Source: Gordonia araii NBRC 100433 (GTDB lineage Bacteria > Actinomycetota > Actinomycetes > Mycobacteriales > Mycobacteriaceae). From it: 64,000 nucleotides of DNA. The position numbers and the translations under genes are program-made. Below the pieces are notes generated by a model. It did not search any database, was not told where the DNA came from, and was given only the letters and a program-made list of their open reading frames with translations. The stretch spans positions 160,381-224,380 of the forward strand of contig NZ_BAEE01000056.1 of the NCBI RefSeq assembly GCF_000241265.1, given 5' to 3'. Positions 19,654-28,727 of this stretch are shown here, piece by piece. Each line of letters starts with the position of its first letter. Within the stretch, counting starts at the first letter, position 1.

Positions 19654-19992
19654 TCAGGAGGGGAACGGCGGACCGGACGCCGAGCCGACCCCGGCGTCGA
19701 TGGCGGAGAAGACCTGGCTCAAGTTCTTAGCGTGCTTGCCCCAGTCGAGGAACTGGGTGGGCAAGGCAGATCTGCTGTGCACTCTTGCCAGCGAACCGCC
19801 GTCTGCAGCCTGTACGTCCACGGTGATGATCTCACCCCAGCTGGCCCAACCGAGGCTGCTGCGCGCCTCCAGCGTTGTCGGCCCTATCCGGGATACCGAG
19901 CCGAACAGGGTGCGCAACGCCTCCGCGGCAATGGCGAACGCCGCGTCGGGCGGGATGGCGTAGGGACGGTCTGCGGTGCGTGAGGTGGGCAC
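19654..19992 (-). CDS. small conserved hypothetical protein
   Basis: The 112-residue protein starts with GTG 19992 and is not recognised. It has no signal peptide or membrane segment. Alternating hydrophobic/polar stretches (ALRTLFGSVSRIGPTTLEA, WGEIITVDVQAADGGSLARV) suggest a small alpha/beta fold. It is convergent with purH across 38 bp and 47 bp upstream of the ABC permease stop. Codon use fits the genome and no longer frame competes, so it is probably real. Confidence 0.55.
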   Translation of the reverse strand: MPTSRTADRPYAIPPDAAFAIAAEALRTLFGSVSRIGPTTLEARSSLGWASWGEIITVDVQAADGGSLARVHSRSALPTQFLDWGKHAKNLSQVFSAIDAGVGSASGPPFPS

Positions 19993-20039
19993 CGGGGGAG
20001 ATTACCTCGACGTCCAGCGCCACCGGAAGTCGCGGTGAG

Positions 20040-20741
20040 TCATGGGATCGCCCGGCGCAGCGCCGCGTAGCTGAGGCCGGCCACCGCCGCGCTCACGGCG
20101 AGGCAGATCCCGGCCACGGTGAGCGGCTGTGCCGCGGCCAGCGCGCGGCCGATCGCGGGCCAGCCGTCGACGGCGGAGACGGCGAACGCGGTCCCGATGA
20201 GCGCGGCGGCGAGGACGACGCCGACCAGGATCACGCCGAACATGCCGAATCGCTTGTACACGGTGGCGCTGCCGAAGCCGACGAGGAAGGCCAGGGCCGC
20301 TGCGCTGAAGAAGGTGAGCGCGGCGACGATCGGGCCCTGCTCCCACACCCACGGCAGGTAGAAGAAATAGCCGCCGAAACCCCAGCCGTCGGTGGCCTGT
20401 TCAAGGATCCCGCCGACCAGGTAGACGAGCGCCAGCACGCCCGCGCTGGCGGCAGCGGTCAGCAGCGTGCCGAGGAAGAACTCGCGCCGGGTGACGCTCA
20501 TCGCCTGGGAGAACGGGAAGGTGAGCGTCAGTGCCTGCACGCCGACGACCCCGAAGTACCAGAGGGGTGCCTGGGTGCCGCCGCTGTACATCGGCTCGTC
20601 GGCGGAGCCCGCGGTGTAGACGACGACCCCGTAGATGGCCAGGGTGATGGCGAATGCCGCGCCCAGAATGGTGGCGGGCAACCAGACGAAGGTCTGCCGG
20701 TTGACCAGTTGCATGCGGATGACGTTGGCGGTGCGGTTCAT
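20040..20741 (-). CDS. ABC transporter permease of a YtrA-regulated exporter
   Basis: The 233-residue protein has about six hydrophobic segments and no ATPase motifs. The sequence starts MNRTANVIRMQLVNRQ and alternates strongly hydrophobic helices with short loops. It overlaps the preceding ATPase gene by 4 nt. With the ATPase and the GntR repressor it forms a three-gene operon of the type that answers cell-wall-acting agents in Gram-positive bacteria. Substrate not predictable. Confidence 0.8.
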   Translation of the reverse strand: MNRTANVIRMQLVNRQTFVWLPATILGAAFAITLAIYGVVVYTAGSADEPMYSGGTQAPLWYFGVVGVQALTLTFPFSQAMSVTRREFFLGTLLTAAASAGVLALVYLVGGILEQATDGWGFGGYFFYLPWVWEQGPIVAALTFFSAAALAFLVGFGSATVYKRFGMFGVILVGVVLAAALIGTAFAVSAVDGWPAIGRALAAAQPLTVAGICLAVSAAVAGLSYAALRRAIP

Positions 20742-21679
20742 CGGTGTGCTCCCGTCGTGGCGGTGGGCCGGGACTCCCGGCCGTTGGTGTGCTGGGTGAG
20801 GCGGACGATCAGTTCTTGCAGCGAGACCGGCGCGGTGACGAGGCCGAGACTGTCGAGGGTCCGGTGCTCCTCGTCGGTGAGACCGCCGAGCACGGTCGCC
20901 GCGGCGGTCTCGCCCAGGCGTTCGCGGTGCAGTTCTTCGCGCCCGGCGATGAAGTCGTCGACGACTCGTTCGGAGCCGACGACGGTCACCGCGCGGCCGC
21001 GCAGGTCGTCGGCGTCCTCGTCGAGGACGATCCGTCCCTCGTCGACCACCAGCACCCGCTCGATCAGATCGCCGATCTCGTCGATCAGGTGGCTGGAGAT
21101 GACGATGGCGCGCGGGTGCTCGGCGTAGTCGGCGAGCAGACGGTCGTAGAAGGTATGCCTGGCCACCGCGTCGAGCCCCAGGTACGGCTCGTCGAAAAAG
21201 GTGACCTCGGCGCGCGAGGCGAGACCGATGATCACTCCGACGGCCGAGAGCTGGCCGCGGGACAGCTTCTTGATGCGGCAGTCCATCGGTAGGCGGAAAT
21301 CGTCGACGAGGCGCTGGGCGAAGTCGTCGTCCCAGTTCGGGAAGAACAGCTTGGCGGTGGCGAAGGCGTGGCCCGGCTTGGCGTCGTCGGGGTAGCGCTG
21401 GCTCTCGCGGACGAAGCAGATCCGCTGCAGGACCCGGGCATTCTCGTACGGATCCTCGCCGAAGACGCGGATCTCGCCGGAGGTGGCGAAGTTCTGCGCG
21501 GTGAGGATCGACATGATCGTCGTCTTGCCTGCGCCGTTGCGGCCGAACAATCCGCAGATCGTGTTGGCCGGGATGGCGAAGTCCACCGCGTCGAGGGCGA
21601 CGGTGTCGCCGTACCGCTTGGTCAGGCCGCGCGCCTCGACGACGAGGTCGGTGGCGGTGGGGGAGGTCGGTGCGGTCAT
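20738..21679 (-). CDS. ABC transporter ATP-binding protein
   Basis: The 313-residue protein has Walker A GRNGAGKTT, a Q-loop region FVRESQRYP, the altered signature LSRGQLSA (instead of LSGGQ), Walker B VTFFDEPYLGLD and the H-loop VISSHLIDE. About 90 C-terminal residues follow the ATPase core, a length seen in exporter ATPases of the YtrB/CcmA type. It lies between the GntR regulator and the permease with 4-nt overlaps on both sides. Confidence 0.88.
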   Translation of the reverse strand: MTAPTSPTATDLVVEARGLTKRYGDTVALDAVDFAIPANTICGLFGRNGAGKTTIMSILTAQNFATSGEIRVFGEDPYENARVLQRICFVRESQRYPDDAKPGHAFATAKLFFPNWDDDFAQRLVDDFRLPMDCRIKKLSRGQLSAVGVIIGLASRAEVTFFDEPYLGLDAVARHTFYDRLLADYAEHPRAIVISSHLIDEIGDLIERVLVVDEGRIVLDEDADDLRGRAVTVVGSERVVDDFIAGREELHRERLGETAAATVLGGLTDEEHRTLDSLGLVTAPVSLQELIVRLTQHTNGRESRPTATTGAHR

Positions 21680-22056
21680 GCGTCGACTCCTTCGGGTGTC
21701 GGGTCGGGGGCTCGGTCGTTGATCAGGGCGATCACGTCGTCGGGTGTCAGGCGCAGGCGGCGCGCTTCGGCGAGGAGCGGATCGACGTAGCGCCGCGCGA
21801 ACGCATCCTGGCGCTCGCGCAGCAGCAGGTCGCGCGCACCGGTGGCGACGAACATGCCGATGCCGCGCCGCTTGTACAGCACGCCTTTGTCGACCAGCAG
21901 GTTCACGCCCTTGGCCGCCGTCGCCGGGTTGATCCGGTGGAAGGCCGCCAGCTCGTTGGTCGACGGCGCTCGGGTCTCCTCGGCGAGGGTCCCGTCGACG
22001 ATCGAGTCGGCGACGCTGTCGGCGATCTGCTGGAACAGTGCCCGTCCGTCGTCCAT
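21676..22056 (-). CDS. GntR-family regulator, YtrA subfamily
   Basis: The 126-residue protein has a winged helix at the N terminus (LFQQIADSVADSIVDGTLAE, APSTNELAAFHRINPATAAK) and only a short C-terminal dimerisation helix pair, as in the YtrA subfamily. These repressors control the ABC operon they begin. The gene starts 17 bp from a 24-bp palindrome at 22073-22096, a good candidate for its own operator. Confidence 0.88.
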   Translation of the reverse strand: MDDGRALFQQIADSVADSIVDGTLAEETRAPSTNELAAFHRINPATAAKGVNLLVDKGVLYKRRGIGMFVATGARDLLLRERQDAFARRYVDPLLAEARRLRLTPDDVIALINDRAPDPTPEGVDA

Positions 22057-22072
22057 GGTCCCTCGGTTTCCT

Positions 22073-22096
22073 GGTTGCTTACCTGACTAACTAACC
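22073..22096. promoter_or_regulatory. palindromic operator of the gntR-ABC operon
   Basis: The inverted repeat GGTTnnTTA - 6 nt - TAAnnAACC is symmetrical about 22084/22085. It lies directly upstream of the GntR gene and 42 bp before the divergent MoxR gene's -10 box. Operator role inferred from symmetry and position. Confidence 0.5.
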
Positions 22097-22137
22097 ATGG
22101 CACCGATGAGTCCGGCTTGTCAACCGGCCCGGTGGCG

Positions 22138-22143
22138 TAGCGT
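22138..22143 (+). promoter_or_regulatory. -10 box TAGCGT of the leaderless MoxR-like gene
   Basis: TAGCGT is followed by GGAACC and then GTG 22150. The 6-nt spacing puts the expected transcription start on the start codon. Confidence 0.55.
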
Positions 22144-22149
22144 GGAACC

Positions 22150-23613
22150 GTGGCATCTGCGACCCCCATCGATAGCGAAAAGACCACCCCTCCGACCGCC
22201 GCGACCCTCGGCGAGCTCCGCGCCAGCGATCACGTCGCGCGCAGCATCCGCGACGAGATCCGGCACAACCTGCTCACCGCGCTGCGGAAAGGCGTCGACC
22301 CGTGGCCGGGCATCGTCGGCCTGGAATCGACGGTGATACCGCAACTCGAGCGCTCGCTGCTCGCCGGTCACGACGTCGTGCTCCTCGGCGAGCGAGGTCA
22401 GGGCAAGACCCGGATTCTGCGCACCATCGCGGGACTTCTCGACGAGTGGACGCCGGTGATCGCCGGCTCTGAACTGGGCGAACACCCGTACGAGCCGATC
22501 ACGCCCGCCTCGGTGCGCCGCGCCGCCGAACTCGGCGACGAGCTGCCGATCGCCTGGCGGCACCGTACCGAGCGCTACAGCGAGAAGCTGGCGACGCCGG
22601 ACACCTCAGTGGCCGACCTGGTGGGCGACATCGATCCGATGAAGGTCGCGGAAGGACGCAGTCTGGGTGACCCGGAGACGATTCATTTCGGCCTGATCCC
22701 GCGCGCGCACCGCGGCATCGTCGCCATCAACGAGCTGCCCGACCTCGCCGAGCGCATCCAGGTCGCCATGCTCAACGTGATGGAGGAGCGCGACATCCAG
22801 GTCCGCGGCTATTCGCTGCGGCTGCCGCTCGACGTTCTGGTGCTGGCGAGCGCCAACCCCGAGGACTACACCAACCGAGGGCGGATCATCACCCCGCTCA
22901 AGGACAGGTTCGGCGCCGAGATCCGTACCCACTATCCGCTTGACCTGTCCGACGAGGTCGGGGTCATCGAACAGGAAGCCGACCTGCTGGCGACGGTGCC
23001 GGAGTACCTGCTGGAGATCCTCGCCCGCTTCACGCGCTACGCCCGGGAGAGCCCGGCGATCGACCAGCGCTCCGGGGTGTCGGCGCGATTCGCCATCGCT
23101 GGCGCCGAGACGGTGGCCGCTGCCGCACTGCACCGCAGCGCCGTGCTCGGCGCCGGGAGCGGTGGCGAAGGGGCCGAATCCGGGGCCGTCGACGAAGCGC
23201 CGGTGGCGCGCGTGGTCGACCTGGAGTCGGTGATCGAGGTGTTGCGCGGCAAGATCGAGTTCGAATCGGGGGAGGAGGGTCGTGAGCTCGAGATCCTCGC
23301 GCACCTGCTGCGCAAGTCCGTGGCCGATACCGTGCGCGAACACCTCGGCGGCATCGACCTCGCACCTCTTGTCGCCGCACTGGAAAGCGGGCACCCGGTG
23401 GTCACCGGCGACCGCGTCTCCGCCGCTGACCTGCTGGGCTCGCTGCCGGCGGACGAGCCCGTCGGCAAGACCGTCGAGGCCATCGCCGCCCGGTTCGACG
23501 CCGACACCGACGGCGAGCGGGCCGCCGCGGTCGAGCTGGCGCTGGAGGGGCTGTTCCTAGCGCGCCGCATCGGCAAGGAAGCCGACGACGAGGGTCAAAC
23601 CGTCTACGGATAG
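22150..23613 (+). CDS. MoxR-like/magnesium chelatase ChlI-type AAA+ ATPase (Rv0958 homologue)
   Basis: The 487-residue ATPase has Walker A GERGQGKT (residues 80-87), a Walker B/ChlI region GIVAINELPDLAERIQVAML with the sensor segment VLASANPEDYTNRGRIITPL, and a helical C-terminal part. MoxR ATPases work with a VWA-domain partner to remodel or insert metal into protein targets. The partner gene follows after 9 nt, as for Rv0958-Rv0959. The start GTG 22150 is leaderless. It is not a cobalt- or magnesium-chelatase subunit by context, since no porphyrin genes are near. Confidence 0.87.
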   Translation: MASATPIDSEKTTPPTAATLGELRASDHVARSIRDEIRHNLLTALRKGVDPWPGIVGLESTVIPQLERSLLAGHDVVLLGERGQGKTRILRTIAGLLDEWTPVIAGSELGEHPYEPITPASVRRAAELGDELPIAWRHRTERYSEKLATPDTSVADLVGDIDPMKVAEGRSLGDPETIHFGLIPRAHRGIVAINELPDLAERIQVAMLNVMEERDIQVRGYSLRLPLDVLVLASANPEDYTNRGRIITPLKDRFGAEIRTHYPLDLSDEVGVIEQEADLLATVPEYLLEILARFTRYARESPAIDQRSGVSARFAIAGAETVAAAALHRSAVLGAGSGGEGAESGAVDEAPVARVVDLESVIEVLRGKIEFESGEEGRELEILAHLLRKSVADTVREHLGGIDLAPLVAALESGHPVVTGDRVSAADLLGSLPADEPVGKTVEAIAARFDADTDGERAAAVELALEGLFLARRIGKEADDEGQTVYG

Positions 23614-23622
23614 GCGATAGCC

Positions 23623-25626
23623 ATGGCTGAGGGCACCTACGACTCCGACCCGGCACGCGGCCGGCGGCACTTCCATCGCGCCCGCTACGACCGGTATCGC
23701 GGCGGGCCCGATCCGCTGGCGCCGCCGCTCGACCTGCGCGAGGCGCTCGACGAGATCGGCGCCGACGTCATGGCGGGTACCTCGCCGCGCCGGGCGCTGC
23801 GCGAGTTGATGCGCCGAGGCACCCCCGGGATGCGCGGACTCGACGAGCTGCGCGAGCGCATCAACCGCCGGCGCAACGACCTGCTGCGCAAGCACAACCT
23901 GGACGGCACCTTCGCCGAGATCCGGGAACTGCTCGACCGGGCCGTGCTCGAAGAGCGCAAGCAACTGGCCCGCGACCTCGACGACGACGCCCGATTCGCC
24001 GAGATGCGGATCGGCAACCTGCCCGCGTCCACCGCGGCGGCGGTCACCGAACTCGCCGACTATCAGTGGCGCAGCCCATCGGCGCGCGAGGACTACGAGA
24101 AGATCCGCGATCTGCTGGGGCGCGAGCTGCTCGAACAGCGATTCGCCGGCATGAAGGAAGCCCTGGAAGGGGCGGACGAGAACGATCGCCAGGCCATCAC
24201 CGACATGCTGTCGGACCTGCACGATCTGTTGGCCAAGCACAATCGCGGCGAGGACACGACCGAGGCCTTCGACGAGTTCATGGCCCGCCATGGCCAGTTC
24301 TTCCCGGAGAATCCGCGCAACACCGAAGAACTCGTCGAATCCCTCGCCAGGCGTTCGGCCGCCGCGCAGCAGTTCTACAACTCGCTGTCGCCCGAGCAGC
24401 GGGCCGAACTCGACCAGCTCTCCGCCCAGGCCTTCGGGTCGCCCGATCTGATGAAAGCGCTCGCCGGGGTCGACGACCAGCTGCGGATGGCCCGCCCGGA
24501 CCTGGATTGGGATGGGGCGCAAGGGTTCTCCGGCGAGCAGCCGATGGGGATGGGCGAAGCGGCCGCGGCGATGGCCGACCTGGCCGAACTCGACGAACTC
24601 GGCGAGGCGTTGAGTCAGCAGTATTCCGGTGCCGATCTCGCCGACATCGATCTCGAGGCGCTGACCCGTCAACTCGGTCCGGAGGCCGCCGTCGACGCTC
24701 GGACACTGCAGCGCCTCGAGCAAGCGTTGCGCGACCAGGGCTACTTCGAGCGGGGCGTTGACGGCGAGTTGCGGCTGAGCCCCAAAGCGATGCGGCAGCT
24801 CGGCCAGTCGGTGCTGGCCGATGTCGCGGAGCGGCTGACCGGGCGCGGGGAGCGTTCGACGCGACTGACGGGCCGGCTCGGCGAACCGACCGGCGCGACC
24901 CGGGAGTGGGCCTTCGGTGACACCGAACCGTGGGACGTCTCCCGCACGATCACCAACGCGGTGGTGCGCCAGGCCGGAACCGGCACCTTCGAACAGGGCG
25001 GCCCGGTGCGCCTCGACATCGGCGACGTCGAGATCACCGAGACCGAGGCGCGGACCCAGGCGGCCGTTGTGCTGCTGGTCGATACGTCCTTCTCGATGGA
25101 GATGGAGGGCCGGTGGACGCCGATGAAACGGACCGCCATCGCGCTCAACCACCTCATCTCCACGCGATTCCGCACCGATGAACTCCAGCTGATCGCCTTC
25201 GGCCGGGAGGCGCGCACGATCGACGTCGCCGAGTTGGCCGCACTGTCGCCGAGGATGGAACAGGGAACCAATCTGCATCACGCGTTGCTGCTGGCCCAGC
25301 GCCATCTGCGCCGCTTCCCCCATGCCACGCCGGTCGTCCTGATCGTCACCGACGGGGAGCCGACGGCCCATCTCGAACCGTCGGGCGAGGCGTTCTTCTT
25401 CTATCCGCCGCACCCGCAGACGATCGGCGTGACCGTGGCCGAACTCGACCATCTGTCCCGCATGGGTGCGCAGGTCACGATCTTCCGGCTCGGCGAGGAC
25501 CCCGGCCTCGCGATGTTCATCGACCGCGTCGCGCGCCGCATCGGCGGGCGGGTCGTCGCACCCGACGTCGACGGATTGGGCGCCGCGGTGGTCGGCGATT
25601 ACCTGCGCAGCCGCCGAGGCCACTGA
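23623..25626 (+). CDS. VWA-domain protein partner of the MoxR-like ATPase (Rv0959 homologue)
   Basis: The 667-residue protein has a long charged helical N-terminal region (about 1-470) rich in Arg/Asp/Glu/Leu and a C-terminal von Willebrand A domain. The metal-ion adhesion motif DTSFSMEME lies near residue 487, with the later TDGEPTAH. Such proteins bind clients or metal and are driven by the AAA+ ATPase encoded just upstream. A bidirectional terminator follows at 25652-25694. Confidence 0.87.
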   Translation: MAEGTYDSDPARGRRHFHRARYDRYRGGPDPLAPPLDLREALDEIGADVMAGTSPRRALRELMRRGTPGMRGLDELRERINRRRNDLLRKHNLDGTFAEIRELLDRAVLEERKQLARDLDDDARFAEMRIGNLPASTAAAVTELADYQWRSPSAREDYEKIRDLLGRELLEQRFAGMKEALEGADENDRQAITDMLSDLHDLLAKHNRGEDTTEAFDEFMARHGQFFPENPRNTEELVESLARRSAAAQQFYNSLSPEQRAELDQLSAQAFGSPDLMKALAGVDDQLRMARPDLDWDGAQGFSGEQPMGMGEAAAAMADLAELDELGEALSQQYSGADLADIDLEALTRQLGPEAAVDARTLQRLEQALRDQGYFERGVDGELRLSPKAMRQLGQSVLADVAERLTGRGERSTRLTGRLGEPTGATREWAFGDTEPWDVSRTITNAVVRQAGTGTFEQGGPVRLDIGDVEITETEARTQAAVVLLVDTSFSMEMEGRWTPMKRTAIALNHLISTRFRTDELQLIAFGREARTIDVAELAALSPRMEQGTNLHHALLLAQRHLRRFPHATPVVLIVTDGEPTAHLEPSGEAFFFYPPHPQTIGVTVAELDHLSRMGAQVTIFRLGEDPGLAMFIDRVARRIGGRVVAPDVDGLGAAVVGDYLRSRRGH

Positions 25627-25651
25627 GCGCGCGGTCTCGCAAGAACGACGA

Positions 25652-25694
25652 AGGCCGGTTCCGCCGGACCCGCGGGGCCCAGTAGAACCGGCCT
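25652..25694. terminator. bidirectional hairpin terminator between convergent genes
   Basis: The arms AGGCCGGTTC (25652-25661) and GAACCGGCCT (25685-25694) are perfectly complementary with a 23-nt loop that itself contains GCGGG/CCCGC-type pairing. It lies between the VWA gene and the convergent CD225-type gene. Confidence 0.6.
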
Positions 25695-25722
25695 GTCGAA
25701 TCAGACCTGTCGAATCAGGTGA

Positions 25723-26103
25723 TCAGTAGCCGCTCGTCGCGCTGGCACCGATGCCGACGACGACGATGAAGATGATGTACAGCACGAGGACGACGGCGGC
25801 AGCGACCGCGCCCCAGATGGCGAACTTCTTCGCGTCGTCGGCGGCCTTCTGAGCTCCCGCGACGTCGCCCTGCGCCCACAGCTTGGACACCGAGGTCGAC
25901 TTGATGATGGCGACGATGCCGAGCGGCAGGCAGCACAGAACGGTGGACAGGATGGCCCACACCAGGTTGTTGTCCGGCTCGGGTCCGAGGCCACCGGGGT
26001 GACCGTACGGCTGTCCCGGCACCGGCTGTCCGGGGACCGGCTGGCCCGGGTTCGGCTGGCCCTGGGCGCCGGGGTTGTTCTGCGGATCGTACGGGTTAGT
26101 CAT
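25723..26103 (-). CDS. CD225/dispanin-family small membrane protein with Pro/Gly-rich N terminus
   Basis: The 126-residue protein has an N-terminal NPGQPVPGQP-type repeat of about 45 residues. Then comes the CD225/dispanin core: a first membrane segment LVWAILSTVLCCLPLGIVAI, a conserved basic/polar loop with KLWAQGD and AADDAKKFA, and a second membrane segment ending near IGASATSGY. Bacterial members are of unknown function. The proline-rich N terminus faces the cytoplasm in this topology. Monocistronic. Confidence 0.85.
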   Translation of the reverse strand: MTNPYDPQNNPGAQGQPNPGQPVPGQPVPGQPYGHPGGLGPEPDNNLVWAILSTVLCCLPLGIVAIIKSTSVSKLWAQGDVAGAQKAADDAKKFAIWGAVAAAVVLVLYIIFIVVVGIGASATSGY

Positions 26104-26261
26104 GTCTCTCCTAGTTCGATTCGAAACCGCACTTGATGCTCACGCGCGACGTGGTGGTTTCCATCACGCCCCCCTTGCGGAGCGCAACGGTCGGAAGCGT
26201 ACCCGAGCGTGTCGGGTTTCGCGCGCGGAGATCGGTCGAACAGACGGGTCGGCCGCCGGGC

Positions 26262-27233
26262 TCAACCGAGCACGATCGCGACGACGGCGATGACGGGAAT
26301 CGACGCCAGAGTGGTCACGAGCGCCGAGTCACGGGCGAGTTCGCGTCCGCGTCGATAGCGCACCGCGTACACGAGAACGTTCTGCGCGGTGGGCAGCGCG
26401 GCGATGACGACCTGGGCGAACAACTGGTGGCCGGAGAACCCGAAACCCCATCGCGCGACGGCGTAGGCCAATGCGGGCATGGCCGCCATCTTCATCGCTG
26501 CCGCCAGCGCGAGGTCGCGGTGCCGGTCCGGAGCATTCGCGTCGCGGCTGCCGCGACCGGCCGCGAGGGACAGGCCGAAGACCAGCAGAGCCAGCGGCAC
26601 AGAAGCGTCGCCGAGCATCCGGAACGGATCGAGGATGGCCGACGGCAGGCTCCAGCCCAGGCCGGACACCAGTAGTCCGGCGGCACCGCCGATCAGAATC
26701 GGGTTGGTCAACGGCGTCACGATGGCGTCGCGCCACACGCGCCGGCCACCCCCGGACGACAGATCGGAGGTCGACAGGTCCAGGGCGACCAGCGCGATCG
26801 GCGAGTAGACCAGGATCTGGAAGAGCAGCAGGGGGGCGATGAAGGAACGGTCGTCGAGCACGTACATGGCGATCGGTACGCCGAGGTTGACGCTGTTGAC
26901 GTAGGAGGAGCTCAGCGCCCCGATCACCAGTTCCGGCACCGAGCGGTGCAGCCACAGCCGGGCGATCACGGTGTAGGCGAGCCCGATCGTCAGCGCCGTC
27001 CCACCTGCGATGACCAGGGTGGGCGAGAAGACGTCGCGCAGGTTGGCGGTGACCAGCGAATGGAACAACAGGGCGGGCGTGCAGACGAAGAAGACGAGTC
27101 GCGACAACACCTCGGTGGCCGTGGTACCAAGCGTCCCGGCGCGGCCGAGGAGGAACCCGATACCGACGACGAGGAAGATGACGGTGAAACCCGCGATGAC
27201 GCCAGACACCGCCGTCAGCCTAGTCTTGGGCAT
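26262..27233 (-). CDS. AEC-family (auxin efflux carrier-like) transporter
   Basis: Starting at ATG 27233 (MPKTRLTAVSGVIAG) the protein has 323 residues, the usual AEC length, with about ten hydrophobic segments in two groups of five. GTG 27209 is a second possible start. A longer frame upstream to 27392 would cross the promoter and start of the divergent gene and is rejected. Members export small carboxylates such as malate or lactate, or related anions; the substrate here is unknown. N- and C-terminal bundles with GFLLGR and LVTANLRDVFSPTLVIAGG support the family. Confidence 0.82.
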   Translation of the reverse strand: MPKTRLTAVSGVIAGFTVIFLVVGIGFLLGRAGTLGTTATEVLSRLVFFVCTPALLFHSLVTANLRDVFSPTLVIAGGTALTIGLAYTVIARLWLHRSVPELVIGALSSSYVNSVNLGVPIAMYVLDDRSFIAPLLLFQILVYSPIALVALDLSTSDLSSGGGRRVWRDAIVTPLTNPILIGGAAGLLVSGLGWSLPSAILDPFRMLGDASVPLALLVFGLSLAAGRGSRDANAPDRHRDLALAAAMKMAAMPALAYAVARWGFGFSGHQLFAQVVIAALPTAQNVLVYAVRYRRGRELARDSALVTTLASIPVIAVVAIVLG

Positions 27234-27318
27234 TCGGTCTGACGACACCGCTACGAGGTCATCGCCGGTTTTGCGGTAACTTCTCCCTTGAGGACGAACT
27301 TTGACGTGAGGGACTTGT

Positions 27319-28044
27319 GTGACGACACCGGATACGCCCGACCAGCAGCCGTCGGGCACTGACGGCTCTGAGGGCCAGGTCAACCTGAACAAGGACTCGG
27401 CGGCATCGGCCCAGACCGAGGCGGTCTACTACGCCGACCACGTCAGCTATCCGGCGCAGGGATACCCGGAAGGCCAGGCGCCGCCGAGCGGCGCCGATCA
27501 GGCCGCCGGGCCGCAGGAGAACTACGCGCAGCCGGGACAGGACCAGCAGGGCAACCCGCAGGCGTATGCCCAACCGGGATATGCGCCGTCGGCCTACACC
27601 GAGCCGGTCCCGCCGGTCTACGGGGCGCCCCCTCCGGGATACGGCCAGCCTCAGGCGGGATACCAGGCCCAGCCCGGATATCCGGCGCCCGCTCCGAGCC
27701 CTTATGCGCCCAACCCCTATGCGTCGGCATACGGGGCGGCCTACGGCACGCCCGGCTACGGTTATCCGCCGAAAACGTCGTCGACGAACGGACTGGCCAT
27801 CGCCGCGCTGGTCGTCGGACTCGCCGGCATCGTCACGACGTTCTGCCTCTTCTTCACCGGCCTCGTCAGCGGTATCACCGCGCTGGTGCTCGGGCTCGTC
27901 GCGCTCAAGCAGATTCGTGACGACCCGACGCCCGATTCCACCAGTAAGAACATGGCCATCGGCGGCATCGTCTTGGGAGCGCTGCAGCTGTTGGTGCCGA
28001 TCGTCGGATTGATCATCATGCTGGTCAGCGCGATGGCGTCCTAG
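27319..28044 (+). CDS. DUF4190-type membrane protein with Pro/Gly/Tyr/Gln-rich N-terminal tail
   Basis: The 241-residue protein has a disordered N-terminal ~155 residues of PGY/YGQ/PAP-rich sequence. Two or three C-terminal membrane segments follow (NGLAIAALVVGLAGIVTTFC, then SGITALVLGLVALKQI, then a last helix). The pattern GLAIAALVxGxxG plus ALxLGxxALxQI is characteristic of DUF4190. GTG 27319 follows GAGGGA. The next gene is a shorter paralogue 8 nt downstream with its own AGGAGG. Confidence 0.8.
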   Translation: MTTPDTPDQQPSGTDGSEGQVNLNKDSAASAQTEAVYYADHVSYPAQGYPEGQAPPSGADQAAGPQENYAQPGQDQQGNPQAYAQPGYAPSAYTEPVPPVYGAPPPGYGQPQAGYQAQPGYPAPAPSPYAPNPYASAYGAAYGTPGYGYPPKTSSTNGLAIAALVVGLAGIVTTFCLFFTGLVSGITALVLGLVALKQIRDDPTPDSTSKNMAIGGIVLGALQLLVPIVGLIIMLVSAMAS

Positions 28045-28052
28045 GAGGATTG

Positions 28053-28610
28053 ATGACTAATCCGACCGACCCGCAGGACCACGATCGGCCGACCGGCGCG
28101 GCCGAGGACGAATGGTCCTCGGTCAACCTGAGCAAGCCGGCCCCGGCCGACCCTCCGCTGCAACCGCCGACCGCGCAGGAACAACCGGTGGGCGAGTCGG
28201 CGACGACCGACCCGGCACCACCGGTGTATCCGGCGCCGCCGGGGTACTCGGCTCCGACCGGGTATTCGGCCCCGCAGCAGTACGCCGCGCCCGGATACGG
28301 CGCCGCGCCCACCCCCGATCCGTACGCGGCGGCCTATGGCTACCCGGTGGCCCCGGCAGCCGGTCCGGGGACCGACGGTCTGGCGATCGCCTCGCTGGTC
28401 TGCGGGGCTCTCGGTTTGACGTGCTGCCTGACCGGGCCGATCGCCCTGATCCTCGGGATCATGAGCTTGCGCAACCAGAACCGAGACGGCACGGGCGGAG
28501 GCAGCAACCGGGGAATGGCCATCGCCGGCATCGTGCTCGGCGGGTTGGCCACCGCGGTCATCGTCGCCTATGCCGTGTTCCTGATCGTCGTCGCGGTCAC
28601 CGGAGTGTAG
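28053..28610 (+). CDS. DUF4190-type membrane protein, paralogue of the preceding gene
   Basis: The 185-residue protein begins at ATG 28053 after AGGAGG. Its disordered N terminus is rich in Pro/Ala/Tyr (PPGYSAPTGYSAPQQYAAPG), followed by DUF4190 membrane segments TDGLAIASLVCGALGLTCCL, LALILGIMSL-like and a last helix ending TGV. Both DUF4190 genes share the motif SSVNLSKP/GQVNLNKD before the proline-rich stretch, which points to tandem duplication. Function unknown. Confidence 0.8.
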   Translation: MTNPTDPQDHDRPTGAAEDEWSSVNLSKPAPADPPLQPPTAQEQPVGESATTDPAPPVYPAPPGYSAPTGYSAPQQYAAPGYGAAPTPDPYAAAYGYPVAPAAGPGTDGLAIASLVCGALGLTCCLTGPIALILGIMSLRNQNRDGTGGGSNRGMAIAGIVLGGLATAVIVAYAVFLIVVAVTGV

Positions 28611-28727
28611 TAGGCCGTTTTGGCCTGCGCCGCCTCGGACGCTATCCTGGCAGGGTTGCGCGCCCACCCGGTCCGACGCCCGGGGATGTCGGCGCAATCG
28701 AAGACTTGAAGGAAAGAAGGACACATC

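Noticed and set aside
23557..25623. 688-codon minus-strand frame opposite the VWA gene
   Set aside because: No motifs; complementary to the MoxR/VWA pair with clear domains.
26262..27392. Longer start for the AEC transporter at 27392
   Set aside because: The extra 53 residues are polar, cross the divergent promoter and start of the 27319 gene, and exceed the family's N terminus.
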